Source of the DNA: Otis tarda
Lineage: Eukaryota; Chordata; Aves; Otidiformes; Otididae
Direction: 5' to 3'
Assembly: GCA_026413225.1 (NCBI GenBank)
Contig: CM048553.1
Span: 41,642,001 to 41,706,000, forward strand
DNA length: 64,000 bases
Shown here piece by piece: positions 22,233 through 35,193 of this stretch. The notes below the pieces were generated by a model that had not been told where the DNA came from, made no database searches, and worked only from the letters and a program-made list of their open reading frames with translations. The translations under genes and the position numbers were made by a program. How positions within the stretch are numbered: position 1 is the stretch's first letter; the number at the start of each line of letters is the position of its first letter.

Positions 22233-25200
22233 GGTCCTTGCCAGTTTTTGATAAATATGAAAGTTTCTCAGGAAGCATGAATCTGAAAATAATTTTATCA
22301 GAAGAGCATTGGATTGTTGAGGGCTGAGTGGTATTACATAAAAAGATGACACAGGGACCTTTGTAACACAGATTTGTTGTTCTTCCCTGATCAGAACTCT
22401 AAGCATGGATCACCGATGTGATTTACACAGTACATCCCTTCCATTACTCGCAGGATAGACACTAGCTCATACTTGTCTGAAGATGTCTAAAGCTTTGACT
22501 TATAACAGCTATTTGGATTCCTCTGCCAGAACACACAGCTTGCAGGGCCAAACTGCAATGCTATGTTTCATTCATGTATGGGCAACTGTCCCCAGTCTTT
22601 CATCCCTCAGTGGCTGGGCTACCAAATCCATTTAAGAAACATACTTTGCTGTTGCATGCTATCAGCAAAACTTATTTCTACTCATTATTTCTGGAAACAC
22701 CTTTTCAGTGATGCTTTGTAAAGTAGTAGGCAGTGTAAACCACGTACACTGTGAATTCCCTACCTACCATGATCAGCCTTAAGGACCTCTGTAAGAATGG
22801 AGGTTCCCTGTTGTTTAATTGTTGTTTAATTTGTGACCTCCAAATAATACTGATCTGTGCCCACTAGATGCATCAGTTCCTTCAAGAGAAGATCTAGCAG
22901 AAATCTTGGAGGAATTACATGTTATTATAAATGTATAGATAAATCCGGAAATACAAATACAGTTTGATTTAGACATCTGTCTTTATGTAACTTATGTTGT
23001 TGTTCTTTCTCCATCCAAATCAAGGTTTTCCTTACTAGCTAAGTCCGTAGCACTTTAGCCAGATCTCTTTTATTATTTACCTCCATATCTGTAAGAATTT
23101 TTCTGCCCTGTACAATTTTTTTTCCTGTAATTAAGGTTCCAGTCCATTATCACTTATTAAATGCCAAGATGATATGATTTCTTGCATATTGATATTGCTT
23201 TCTGCAATTTTACATCCTAACTCCTTAAAGACCTTTACAACCTTTTCCACTCCCATGTTCTTCATATTGTCCTATCAGTACACTTGCTACCTGATACTCC
23301 CTGCCAATCCATCCCGGAGACAACCTCGTGGAGTAGTTCTTTAAACACAATGCACCTAATTATCTGTCCCAATCTTCTCATTATCATTGAAGAAAACTCT
23401 CAGGTAAACAAATGGGTTAGCTCTTCTAATGCCTTCCTCCTTTGTCTTTTATGCATGCCCTTGTTAAGTCATTACCTAGCTCAGTAGAGGAGGTTTTACA
23501 ATATCCATTACACTGGTTGGATTTTTCATTAGCTTTATTTTTCACTTCCTTTATCAAGCATTCAGAAGGAATGGCACCCATGTGTTGCTTAGTTCAATTC
23601 CCAAGGAGATAATAGAAGACCAGCTGATGCACAGAAGCCTAAAGGAGTCCCAGATGAATATTTGTAGCTGCAGATGCTCCTATAATCTCAGCTGCCACTA
23701 TTAGTTATTATTGCATGATGGTCTGATTGCACCACTGCTTTATTTCTCATCTCCAAAGGGAAAATATCATCTCTGTTGCCTAGTAAGCATGGCAGAGACA
23801 AAAATTCATGCTCTAAACTCTGTCCACAGGCTCCATGTTCCTTCTTACCAGTATCTTGTACAAAAAAAAGAAAAAAAAAACATTGCTAGGAATTGAGTTA
23901 TTATTAATACCTTGGGATTTATATCATGTCCTTAGGTGAATACTGGCTACATTCACTTAAGTGTGCAAAAACCCCTCAAGTTCAGTGGGATTCTGGATTT
24001 ACTTGTCTGCCAGCTGATGTTTCAAATCCTGCAGGATGTTTTTTCTTCCTTTGAGCACATGATGCTTTTCATTAAGGAAAGTAATTTTAGATTCTGAGTT
24101 CTAAGCATTTTGCAGTTTCATATGAGCTGATATATCCAGACCATAGAATAGCAGATATCTGGGAGGCTCTTTATGTCAGTTTGTTTTAATCGCTGCTGAT
24201 GCCGACCCTAGTGGATCACCACATCCTACTTTCCCTGGCAAAGCTTCTTTCTGCACAGCCAATCCTTCTTCAGATAGACACCATTGCCTCCATATAGCTA
24301 ACACATGTTATCCAGCTTGGGATCTGCTTGGGAATCAGAGTCTCTCACCTGATCTCTTAGGTCTATGGCAAGTAACTCGGAGCTGAAACTCATCTAGTTT
24401 TTCATCCAGTTAATTAGCAGTCTCTCCAAGTGTGTGTCTGTACGTGAGGCTAGCAATTAACAGCTGCTGCTTTTAAGAAGACCCTAATTTCTGCTTTCAC
24501 ATTCGTAAATACATAAATACATCTGTTGTAGTCTTATCCATCATGTTATTGACCTTCACCAGCAGATTGTGAAATTATCTGTGTTAAATTGTTCTTCAAC
24601 CTTCTTTTCATAAAGGATTTGCTCAGTTTTTGCATTGTTTCCTCTTTACTGCTGAATTAATATGGTACACAAGTTGTCAAGGGATCTCTTGAGCAAAAAG
24701 TAGGGAAATTGATGATAGACTCCTTGATGTACACAAGCACAAATTCACCTTCCTATAGTATAAACTCCACTTCCTACAGCAAGAGACTATGCAAAAGTTT
24801 TCAAAGCTTCATCTGGTCACAAGACTCAGCATAGTCTTTTCTGCTGTCTCTGGAACGTTGCTCTGGTCCAGAGCATTTTGAAATATTTTGCTTTGATTTT
24901 TTTTTTTTTTAATCCCAGGTGACTTTTCTAAAAATAAATCTGAGCCGTATGCCTGGAAATTAGCTAATGGTAGAAAAAATGATAAACAGAATTTGACCAG
25001 AATATCCACTTTCAACACTCTCACCTCACTCTATTTTCTTTCTTTACAGTCTAAAGGAAGAGTCTGACTGATCTTTCATGAACTGTAGGGAAAACAGGAG
25101 AATCTGGAATAGAGCTTATATAAAATATTCAGTCCTCTCCTATGAGGACTTAACAGGCATAGTCATTTCACTTGAAGATGGGAGACAGTTATGAAAGGAT

Positions 25201-26779
25201 TATCCAGAGTTCTTTCAATGATGTCCTACTAATAGGACAGTTAGCTTTTCTGCTGCTTGAACTGGAGGACATAAAAGAAAAAGTACCCAGGGAGCCTTAG
25301 GAAGTCAGGAATTATGAGGAGTTTCAGTGGAGAGCAGCTAAGAAATCAATAAAATGTTCCAGAAGTTCCTCCAAGCTAGGAGAGGAAGGAAATTTTGAGG
25401 GGAAAAAAAAAGAAAAGGACATAAAGTCAAACCTCTGACAGGAGCCCAAATGACGGTGACATTGACTTTAGACTCTCTTAATCTCTACACATAACTTCTT
25501 AATAGGAGAGAGAATTAATGGAATGGGAAAATCAGGAGGAGTGCTTTCTCTGGGAGCACTAAGGGAAAGAGTTATCCTTGGAGGTACGGAATTAGGTACT
25601 GCTGCCATACATGCCCAACTTGTACTTACCACCACAGTTGCTACACCTCCTATCAGTCTAGAGCCAGGAGAGACCAAAGCGCTGTGCCATGCAGAATGCC
25701 GTTCATGGGCACTGGGTGGTCACCTCACAGCATTCCTGATACCATCTCATCACAGTTTGGGCTTGCAGGACCTCCGACTCCAGATCTTGATCTCCTTCCT
25801 TAGATCCAAGTGACCACTAGGAAGAAAGGTCTTCTAGGATTCCTAAAGACTAGTGCACAGGGTCAGTGCTGAAGTCCAAGCTGCTGTGTGATTGATGGAA
25901 GGGCTGATCTCCTGACCTTCAGACAGGCATTTAGGAGAGTGTGACCCAAGGAGGAGGAGCCCAGCTGAGGCAGCGTAGATGGCCTAGCTTTGTCACGGGC
26001 TCCGCACCCTGGCAGTGAAATAAGCAATGTGGGAAAGGTGGCTTTAGGCATTTCAAGTAAGAAAAGAGAACAGTGCTGGAGCTTTGAAAACTGATTAAGC
26101 AAGTAGAACGCAGAGCTGAGTCACTCTGTATTTGTCTCTCAGTGTGCATGTGTGCATATATAGATACATATTTTTGTAAGCGTGTGCGTGTATTTGAGTG
26201 AGGATATGAAAAAAAAAAAGAGGCATGCAGTTCCAAAAGCCACTGCAATAATGACTTGTGAGCTGAAGCTGTCACATCATATGAAACAGACCCAGAGAAC
26301 ACGTGAAAACGCAGTCATAGATATTTAAAAACTTCTCTTCAGTGTTTCGCTCACATTTGGTAGCATTTAAATCTGATATCCTTTATGGCTTTTTCTTTTT
26401 TTCCTGAAACCAGCATTACCCTTTTGAAGCAATGTTTGACGAAAATGCAAAAATTCTTGGCTAGCAAAAGATTTTATTTTTTTATCTTCCAAAGTCATAT
26501 CATTCAGCTTCATGCCGTGAAAAAAAACACTGATGTTCTGCTGAATAAAAGAAGGATTAGGAAGATTAAAATGCACACCACCAGACTTGTTGAAAAAAGG
26601 CTCAAGTGCGATATAGCCTTCTGCACAGCTTTGCCTTGAGGATCACAGCCAAAACTATTCTCGTCTTTACTTTGGGGTAGTTCAGAGAGATGCTGCGTCC
26701 AGATCCCCCGTATTGAGTTTTTCATAAAAATTGCAGTAAAAAGGACATTGCAAACAGAATGCTGCTGAGTGAATGATCA

Positions 26780-27240
26780 AATTTTATTTTATTTATTTAT
26801 TTTTGTTATTACAGCCAGATGTTGCCTCAGGAAGTTGAAACAAGGAGTCAGGAACTGACAGCTTAATAATTAAATTGGGAAAGTTGGCAGGCCTCCTGCT
26901 ACTTCCTCTCATACGTAGCATCTATGAATGAAAGTGTGCAGTATCCCAGTGGCTCTCCTTCCGAACTCGCTCATCTATTATTGGGTAATGATTTTCCATC
27001 GAGGCAACAGCAAAGCACAGGGCCTATTACACCAGCTACATAAAGTTAAAAAGATATTATGAATAAAACGTTCGCCATGGCTTTTACCAACGTTTCTACA
27101 CAAGACTGCCTAATGCTGACATGTGTTTATTACACTTAATAATGTTTACATAATTCTTCCTTGAGCTCATTACAGCTGTCAAAAGTCTGAACGGAGTGTA
27201 TTTTTGTGCGTGTTTATCTCTGAAAGATTTTGCAGTCACC
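26780..27240. promoter_or_regulatory. Possible conserved upstream regulatory block
   Basis: Just upstream of the CpG island is a stretch of mixed composition with several factor-like words: two forkhead-type TGTTTAT/TGTTTAC motifs around 27123-27150 and an ACAGCTGTCA (27172-27181) combining an E-box and a TGTCA half site. Placement beside the promoter makes a proximal enhancer plausible. This is inference from motifs only. Confidence 0.25.
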
Positions 27241-27784
27241 AAGCCGAGATGAACAGCAGCCGAGAGGAGGCTGAAGGCCCCACCGGCCACTGAGCCACTG
27301 GGACGGAAAGCTTGCCGCCGACTGCCCATCCCGACCTGGGCATCATCACCTCTTTCCTCCCTCTTTCGGGATTTCTTCCCTAGCAGGAAATCTAACATTT
27401 CACACTGCATGCCCCCGGATCCCGTCGGACCCAAATGCCTGCAGAAGGCTTGCGGGAGTCACTCCAGCCCTGGCATCAAGGCAAGAGGAGGCACATTGGC
27501 CCTAAAGGTGGCCAAGCGGATGCTGGGCTGGGAGTCTGCTGAGAGAAAAACTTTATCCAGAGGCAGCGGGCAGAGCAGCCAAAACAAGAGTACTACTGTG
27601 GCAGCGGCTCCGGTTTGCCGGGTGAGGGGGCGAGGTCCACCCCGTGCCCCTGTCCCCGGGATACTAGGCAGAATGGGGGACCGGGACGACGACTCCTCCG
27701 ACCCGGCGGGACCGTGCTCCCACTCGGCGACAGCGTCTGGAGAGGGGGGCGAGCCCAGGGGGCTGTCGTGCCCCCCTCTCCGCC

Positions 27785-27791
27785 CCTCACC
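27785..27791 (-). other. Minus-strand splice donor in the CpG island
   Basis: Read on the minus strand, GCAG|GTGAGG is a near-perfect donor; the exon side ends at 27791. The minus-strand frame that opens with an ATG at 28023 runs into it without a stop. This suggests a divergent transcript (gene or lncRNA) leaving the island leftward. Confidence 0.4.
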
Positions 27792-27832
27792 TGCCCCCGC
27801 CACAGAGCCCCCCTCCGGACTTCACAGGGGGC

Positions 27833-27843
27833 AAAATGGCGGC
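27833..27843 (+). promoter_or_regulatory. YY1-type motif overlapping an ATG
   Basis: The sequence AAAATGGCGGC fits the YY1 consensus found near many CpG-island start sites. The same bases also form an ATG with A at -3 and G at +4. The frame from 27836 is open through the donor at 28059. The motif may thus be a transcription element, a translation start, or both. Confidence 0.5.
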
Positions 27844-27955
27844 GGCGGACCCCCCGCTCTCCCCACCCCACGCGGGCGGTAACGGCCTCGCGCCCCCCCC
27901 TTTCGCCCCACCCGCACGCGGCAAGGAGGCGCGCGAGCCCCCGACGGCCCCGCCA

Positions 27956-27982
27956 GGGGGCGGGGCGGGGCGGGGCGGGGGG
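27956..27982 (+). promoter_or_regulatory. GC-box cluster
   Basis: Four overlapping GGGGCGG units occur in 27 bases. They are expected to bind SP/KLF factors and place a start site nearby, probably downstream in the GCC-repeat segment. Confidence 0.7.
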
Positions 27983-27989
27983 TCTGGGG

Positions 27990-28058
27990 CTGCCGCCGCC
28001 GCCGCTGCTGTTGGCGGCTGCACTGGAGGGGCGGCGGCGGGAGCGGGAGGCTGCGGAG
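27990..28058 (+). other. Candidate first exon of a + strand gene
   Basis: A GCC-repeat segment downstream of the GC boxes ends at GGAG|GTAAAG, a good donor with GT at 28059. Start near 27990 is inferred from the GC boxes; if the ATG at 27836 is used, the exon begins further left and would encode an Ala/Gly/Pro-rich start of about 74 residues. More likely it is 5' UTR. Gene identity is unknown, as no downstream coding exon is recognised. The sequence from 29 kb onward would be its intron. Confidence 0.45.
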
Positions 28059-28370
28059 GTAAAGCAGGGGTGGCGGCGGCGGCGGCGGGCAGGGGAACGG
28101 GGGCGTGTTGCCGGCTGTCTTCTCACAGCCCCGGCCGCTCCTGTCCCCGCTGCCCTTTCCCGCGCGTGTTCGTGCCCGTGACGGGGGCCGCGCTGCCCCG
28201 GCCCAACTCCGGGCGGGCGCGGCGGAGCGCGGGGCGCTGTCAGGGCGGGGTGGCCGGGCGCCGCGGCGGGGCGCGTCTTTCCGCGGCTCGGCGGGACTGG
28301 GGCCGGCGGCGCGGTGGTGATTTGGGGGTTTTGGCCCGTCAGCGGCTGTGGTGTCGCGTTAGCGCCCGGG

Positions 28371-28397
28371 TGCGTTATTCCTCCTCCTCCTCCGCAG
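28371..28397 (+). other. Candidate splice acceptor in the CpG island
   Basis: TTATTCCTCCTCCTCCTCCG then CAG is a strong pyrimidine tract with an acceptor ending at 28397, 339 bases after the donor at 28059. It would define a second exon starting at 28398, but no convincing donor follows within 200 bases. The CTC repeat alone may explain it. Confidence 0.3.
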
Positions 28398-29050
28398 ACA
28401 AAAGCGCACCCGAGGCACCGTCAGGGAGTGATCCCGGGGCTCAGAGTCACGCGTGGGAAGCGCTGAACTGTGCTCGGGACCCTGACAGTCGGCAGCCGGG
28501 GCAAAGCAACCCCCTCTGCCGCTGCCGGGCTGGCGTTTGCCGTCCCGTTTGCCGTGGTTTGCGTGAATGAATAGTTCTTTCGGAGGGAAGCAAATACTTG
28601 ATGTTTACAGATTTGCTTAAAAAAAAAGAAAAAGAAAAAAAAAAAGCCCAGGGGGTCTGGGCAGCGCTTGCTGTAAAAAGTGATCCCGAGTACGAAAAGC
28701 GGAATCCCAGCGCTGAATGAAATTCCTGTGCGGAGAGAGAGCCCCGGCGTACCTCAGATTTCTGTTAGCCGGCTACTGCTACTTACTTCATCTCCCTGCG
28801 TGCGGAGCGGTTGTTGCCGTCGGTGGCCAGGGGGGTGCGGGGGCGGCTCCGCTGCTGCTTTTGGAAGTGAGATCCGGTGCCAGGACCCGCGCGCACCTTC
28901 CCGCCTCGCCGAAGGGCGCAATGGCCGGAGCGGGGTTGGGGGGGGGCGGGGTGGTGGGGGGAGGGAGGTAGGGGGAGCTGACGGGGTCCCCGCTGCTGGC
29001 GGCGGGGCCGTGGTGTGTGCGTAACAAATACGGTGTGGAGGCTCGGCAGT

Positions 29051-32000
29051 GCGTGTGTGTGCCGTGCGGGCTCTGGCACAGGGAGGTGATGCGAATGCTG
29101 TTTACGCAATTTGGGTGTTTTCTAGTGGCACGTCGTTGTTTTGCGTTTAGGGTGACAGTTTGGTCATTTGAAGCCGTGGCAGAATTTTGCTGGTTTTGAC
29201 AGTGTTCATACTTTGCCTTAGGCGGAGACGTGCTTAATAGCATTTTTTAGCAAGCTATGTGTAACAGAATACGAAGGGCTAAATCACTGGCAATGTATTT
29301 AATCCATAGAGCAGTCCAACTTCACGCTTTGAAGAGGGGCAGGAAATAATAGTATGGGTTCTGAAAATAAAATGTTTAATGGAGCAACACAAAATATTAT
29401 TGTCTAAGGACTATACTGGATCCAAAGAATGCCCACCAGGACAGTCCAGCAACAGCCCAAAGAGAGGAAATTCACTGAGACTGCTCTTCAACTCTTACTC
29501 TTGGAAGAGTTCTCATGGGGAAGTTTAGCAAGCATAGGTTAATTACGTATGATATCACAGTTAACTGAAGGAACTGAATACCTAGTGCAAGAGCCTGCGC
29601 ATGTGGGAGGAGCAGAATTAAGGTAAAGTGGTGTCAGTGTAAATTTAGGCCGATTGTGTCATTGTGGTAGAAGTTGCCATGTGGACATCACTTGTTTGCA
29701 GTTCTGGTTATGTCATTTGGGAAGAGTTGGAAGCAAAACTGAAAAACATTGCTCTTAAAATAAGAGCATTGAGAGCTGGTGTGTGTTTTGTTCTGTTTTT
29801 AACCAAGAAAGCTGGTTTTGGTTTGAAATATTAATTAAATCTTTCCTTTATGAACCAAGCCCTGGGTAAGAGCTTGATGTGTCAGCATCTGTCTGTGTCT
29901 GATTTAATGTTCAGAGGAGGTTGATCCTCAGCTTTTTATGTGGCTAAGCTTCCAGTGAAATATATCTTGCTAGATGAAGGGTTTCAGGATTTGTCCTTGT
30001 GTAGCAGTGTTACAGTATTAGGAGACGAGAGTGGTCACCAGTATAGGATCTGACTCAGCCCAAATTATCATTGTTCTGTGACTAAGCGTGCTTGTGAGGA
30101 GCGCAAAAGTTGTCTCTGAAGCAGATGGTCACACTTTGGGGTACCTTGTATCTTGTCTGACTCTCTTTTGCACCTTCTTGCAGAGCTGAGGAGTCTTGCA
30201 GTGCACTTGCATGTTCAGGCTAACTCACCTCAATAGCAGTATGGTAAAGCACCTCCATTACGCTTGAGAATCGAGCTCTCTTGAGGTAGAAGGAGTGACA
30301 CCACCAAGGGCTGCTTTGCCGTTATGCCTTTTTGGTTTTCTGCTGAAGTAGTTTTGTCTGTATCTGTAGTAAAAATGTTTGATTGGTGCAAGGATACTAG
30401 CTTATTTTAGGGGTAATGGGTCTCTAGTGTGGTAAAGGTATAGAAGGCTCGGTATTCTCATGTATCCACATTTCTGTAGAATGAAATGAATTATTTTAGC
30501 AAGTTCCCAGGTATGTGGTGCCCACAGGTGTGTACAGTAGGAGTTTGAGCCAGATGTGCCTGAAAGGGATCATCCATTTTCACACTTCTGCCTATATGGA
30601 TAGGGTGGGAGAAGTATGTAGTATAAACAAAGTCGCCGTTGACTTTTCTGGATTTACACATGTGTAAAATCAGAGCTGGAAGCAGGTTTCAAACAGATCT
30701 GTGCTAATACTTTTATTTCTTGTGTGAAACACCAATATTTTCAAGACAAAGATCTAATTTTCCACTACTTTACACGCCAGGACATGATTCTCTTAGTGTG
30801 TGTTATCAGTAACAATTTAAAAAGCTCCTGCTCCTCAGCGGGATGCGATACAAAGTCCGCCAGTGTCATCCAACAGTTGTGAGCAGTTACGGTGTGCTTT
30901 TTGTTGTGGTGGAAGTTCCTGTTAACCCTTCTCAGCTAACAGTTACTTTTATACATGAATCATTAATATGTTCTTGCCTGTTTAATGACCTGTTGTTTCA
31001 GTAATATCTTGTAGCATTGAACTCTACAAGTTATCTGCATTAAATCTATTGTCTTTCAATATCATTGACTCTTGCCTTGTTTAGATATTAGGAGGAGACA
31101 ATAGTTATTGAAATTCCCTAATATAGCTTAGCTGATCTCAATTATAGTAATGGATTCTATTAAGAATGTGTATTGTAAGTACAAACTGTTGTTAAAGCTT
31201 AGGCAAGACTTTGGGGAAAAAAATATGTCAAATTTTGCTTCTTCTTAGGTTGTGTTCTAATTAAATAGTTAATATTACGGAAGATAATCTTTGAGTCCCA
31301 AAATACTGATGAAAGGTCAGTTAAATTGCATTTCCCTCATTCAAAGCAATGTGCAGTATTCCATTTGCTACAATACTGGGAAATATTAAACAGTTGAAGA
31401 GTCATTTAACTTTTTATTTTCTGTAATCTATAGCTTAGTTCGTATTCAGGGTAGAGTGGAAAATGCTGAACATGTAGGAAGTACAGACATAAAAAAACCA
31501 GAATTGGGCCCACTGGGAAGAAGCCAAATGGTTATGAAATACAAGAAAGTGTAGAGAATTTGTATAATAGACATTTACCTATAAGGAATACTTTATTTTT
31601 TCTATTTTTTTAGGAGCTACTCATGTTAGTGAAAGCAAAAGGAACTTCATTTTATTAAATATTTATTTAGTTTGTAGAAGTAATACTGTGGAGATTCTGG
31701 ATTTATTTTCTACATCAGCCTAACTTTTCTCTAGTGTTCACCTCTTTCTTATATCCTGACACAGTGAGCTTATTATTGTCAGCTTTGGTTATAGCCATAT
31801 ATATTTTTGTAGCGCTTTATAGCAAGTCTGTAGGGCAACAGACCCTGCCATATCACACATCTAATTTACGTCTTTATTTTTCAGCAATTATGGCAAGTCT
31901 GCTTATCAGATCAGAATTAAAATTATTTGGATATAATTAAAATATGCCCGTATTAATGAAATTATGAAATGCATATGAGCTCCTTCAGTTTCCCTTTTTG

Positions 32001-33517
32001 CTAGATTTTTTTTTTTTTGGCTATTTTTGTTCTTAATATAGAGTGCAAGCTGTTGCTAATTAGCATGGCACTCTGGAGGTGGTCTCTACGTAAGCTAAAT
32101 GGAGAGGATAGGATGAAGGGGGAAAAGAAAACAACCCTGGAGAAGTAAAAGTGCCAATCTTGGAGATATTTAAAAGCTTTGCACATAGAGTAGGTTTTGT
32201 CCTTCTTAGTAGAGCAGTGATGGCAAAACCTTTCCAGGTGGTGTGTAAGACTTCAGGACCGAATTGAATCCTGCGTCGATGTGTATGTTTGTGTTGGGCA
32301 CAGGCAGAGGGGCCTCTCTTGGGAGAGGCTCTTTTTCTCTTCTCGCGCGCTGCTACAGCTTGTCTCCTGTTGGGTAGGCTGGCACGGGGGCTTGATAGAC
32401 GGCAGCATGGGGCTGGAAGCACATGCATTTCCAGTGTTGCAGCAGGTTCACTGGAGGGGTGCCATTGACACTACAGTCATGCAAAAGCTCTGGTCCATTT
32501 GCTGTGGCTTTTCTCTTATGGAGGCAGAATGTTATAGACACCTGTGTCTGTTCCTGTTATTAAATTGCTGAAGGCTTCTTTACTTTGAATGTGTCGATAA
32601 TATGCAGAATTCTGCTTATGTTTCCTATGCAGTGTACAGAAATGAATATACATGTGGGTGTATAAATATTTCCATTTATATTTATCAGTGTTAAAGTGTA
32701 TTTCGTGCTCTTGGATGGAACTTTTGCAGCTGCTAAGGGGGCAGGTTTTGAACTTGCACAGCATAATCTTAAGGTCCAGGGCTGCTGACTTTTGTTGAAG
32801 TATTTGGCAGTCATGATTTTGGAGGTTTTAGCTCTTATCTAGGCAGATATGAAAAAGCTGCACCCTGCGGCAACAATATGTAGCAAAGTAATAGAAGACA
32901 AGCTTTAAATAAGTGATAAATTGAATCTTTATTAAACCCATTCTTCCATATGGGGAGCATCCTATGAAGTTGTATAGGAAGCTGCCTTCCTTGGGTCTCT
33001 GAATGAAACCTGATTCACCTCCTGCGAGGGCATGCTTTGCACTGCCAGGCGAGGAAATCTCTTCTTAGTAGCTCCATACAGGTAACATGCCTTCCTTTTC
33101 TCACATCTCCTTCCTCTTGTATCTGTTTTGACCTACGTCTAGGTTCTCTGCAAATGCTTTGGAATTAACACTGTCAAGTGAGTGGCGAGTACTGCTCATT
33201 TCATCAAAGTGATGCAGTACACCCTATCTCAAAGTAATGTTTAGAATTTTTTTTTTTTAAGAGAGGGTGTTTTAGCCCATGGTATTGGTACATGCAAATT
33301 TTTTAGCATTAGATACTATTTGGAAATTTAATTTAGCAAAAAATGTTGGAAGTAACTAATAAGAAAATCCTGCTCTTTAAAGCTTTCCATTTAGAGTTCA
33401 AAGAAAAGTCAAAGGAAGTTACAGATCATATGTCTCTTATTTTTTCTGGGATGAACTGCAGGAAGCTGTATCGCTACATTCTAAACCACATTCAATTTTC
33501 TTTAAATGTAGATATTT
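29051..33517. other. Likely intronic DNA, no gene recognised
   Basis: T-rich and G-rich on the + strand, no long frames, no recognised repeats apart from T-runs near 31600 and 32005. Its position right after a CpG island with a + strand donor suggests intron 1. Confidence 0.45.
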
Positions 33518-33893
33518 CTGTTCAGCCTGGAGAAGAGGAGGCTCTGGGGAGACCTTATAGCGGTCTTCCAGTACCTCAAGGGGGCCTACAAGAAAGATGG
33601 GGAGAGACTGTTCAGTAGGGCCTGTTGTGACAGGACTAGGGATAATGGTTTCAAAATAGAGGGAGGTAGATTTAGATTGGATATTAGGAAAAATTTTTTT
33701 TACAGTTAGGGTTTTGGAACACTGGAACAGGTTGCCCATAGAGGCAGTGGATGCCCCATCCCTGGAAACATTCAAGGCCAGGTTGGATGAGGCTCTGAGC
33801 AACCTGATCTAGCTGAAGACGTCCCTGCTCCTTGCAGAGGGGTTGGACTAGATGACCTTTGAAGGTCCCTTCCAACCCTAACCATTCTATGAT
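33518..33893 (+). mobile_element. CR1 LINE 3' fragment
   Basis: About 376 bases of CR1 start within the LFSLEKRRL-coding part and run through the standard 3' untranslated end to an ATTCTATG at 33884. The sequence is very similar to the copy at 11530-11890. A 19-base A-run near 33918 lies just beyond the end and is probably separate, as CR1 does not end in poly(A). Confidence 0.93.
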
Positions 33894-34584
33894 TTCTTTG
33901 TCTGGTCAGTGTGGGGGAAAAAAAAAAAAAAAAAAAAGCTGTTCCAGAGTGATTTGTGTGTAGGTGATCTGAGATGCTGCTCATGAAGCAGTGCATTTTC
34001 CTGTCCCATCCTTTGTGCTGCTCCTCTGAGGTTGTCCTCAGAAGAACTTGCTTTGAGATGAGAAAGTAAGATATCTGATGCTGCTCTGTATGTCACAGGA
34101 CCTATAAAGCAATGTTGTATTATTTAGGTGAAATATGTGAAAGACTTTGCATTTTCATAAATAGTTTAAAGAGTTTAAAGTGTTTTAACTCTGAACAGCC
34201 ACCTTGTTTCAGCCATCAGTAGATGGTAATATTTTAGCTAAAATATTTCCCTTTAAAAATTGGCTGGAAAAAGAAACAGTACTTTTCAGGTTTACTGTAC
34301 TGATTTGCAATTTTGCTGCTTCTTAGGATATGAAATATCACTATCCTTTCTCATGCAAAATTTGGGTTGACCTCCATGACTGTAAGATGATGCCCCACTT
34401 CTTTTCTTTTTAAGTTTTCCACAAAGAATATTAGGTACAACATTAGCTCTTGTTTATATTACAGTATTGCCCAAGGGATATTTGGTGCCCACTCACATCA
34501 CTTGCTTTCTTCTAACCCCTTGTTCTTAGGGTAGGGGTATTGTAAAAATAAAAGTATATAGTGACTAAAAAGCAACCTTGTATC

Positions 34585-35193
34585 AGAGTCAGCAGTGCGC
34601 TCTTGCTGTGATGGAGACTACTGGTCCAGCTGTATTATCAGGAGCACGGCACCCAGTTGAGGAGGGTGACTATTGCTTTTGATGGGGCTGTTCCTGGAAT
34701 AATGCTGTGTTTGGTCTTTGGCCTCAGTGCAAGCAAAGTGGGGACAAACTGGAGAGAGCCCAGAGCAGGGCTGCTTAGGTGAATGGGGGCTGGAACACAT
34801 GGCATACAGGGAGATGCTGAGGGATGTGGGTTTGCCCAGCATGGAGAACAGAAGATGAAGGGGAATTGCTGCCTTCTGTTTCCTGAGGGTCTGTTATGGA
34901 GCAGAGGGAGATGCTCTTCTCTGGAGTGTACAGAGAAGGGGTGAGGTGCAGCCATCATACATTGAAATGAGGAAATTCTGACTGGGCATAAGGAAAAAAA
35001 TTAACGATGAAAATGGTTAAGCCGTGACCTGAGGTCTGTGGAGGTTGCGGGATTTGCCCTTGGAGATTTAAAAACTTGACCAGACCAGACTCTGAACAAC
35101 TTGATCTAACTTTGAAATCAGCACTGCTTTCACTAGGAATTGGAAGACATGCCTTTAGAGGTCCTTTCTAGCCTAAATTATTCTGATTCTGTA
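34585..35193 (+). mobile_element. Older CR1 LINE 3' fragment
   Basis: The + strand follows the CR1 C-terminal and 3' layout in order. A CAGCAGTGCGCTC motif near 34592 is followed by a DKLERAQSRAA-like segment near 34742. A degraded WRLRFALGD-like stretch comes next, and a TTCTGATTCTGT ending sits near 35180-35192. It is much more diverged than the copy at 33518, with indels, and belongs to an older burst. Confidence 0.8.

Larger units (their letters stand above)
20276..26779. other. Gene-free AT-rich DNA
   Basis: I see no gene. The stretch contains a (TA)n run at 21632-21652, T-runs near 22048, 24898 and 25410, and a 10-bp-arm inverted repeat at 22204-22232. Open frames (up to 123 codons on - at 25931-26302) lack recognisable domains. 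Confidence 0.55.
27590..29050. promoter_or_regulatory. CpG island promoter
   Basis: Dense CpG and G+C over about 1.4 kb contrasts sharply with AT-rich flanks. It contains a run of GC boxes, a YY1-type motif, GCC/GGC triplet repeats and splice donors on both strands. Such islands mark housekeeping or developmental promoters in vertebrates. Many long open frames cross it on both strands, up to 244 codons, but they are Ala/Gly/Pro/Arg-rich and overlap each other in all phases. None can be called coding from sequence alone. It is the only host promoter I can support in the window. Confidence 0.85.

Noticed and set aside
27409-29243. Long open frames (up to 244 codons) on both strands in the CpG island
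   Set aside because: They overlap in several phases on both strands, are Ala/Gly/Pro/Arg-rich and reflect low stop-codon frequency in GC-rich DNA. No domain is recognised.
33143-33177. 35-base exon-like block with donor CAA|GTGAGT
   Set aside because: Acceptor is moderate, the block is very short, and such pairs are common by chance.
33909-33940. A-run after the CR1 end, as a sign of a processed pseudogene
   Set aside because: The upstream sequence is a normal CR1 3' end, which does not carry poly(A). The A-run looks like a separate simple repeat.
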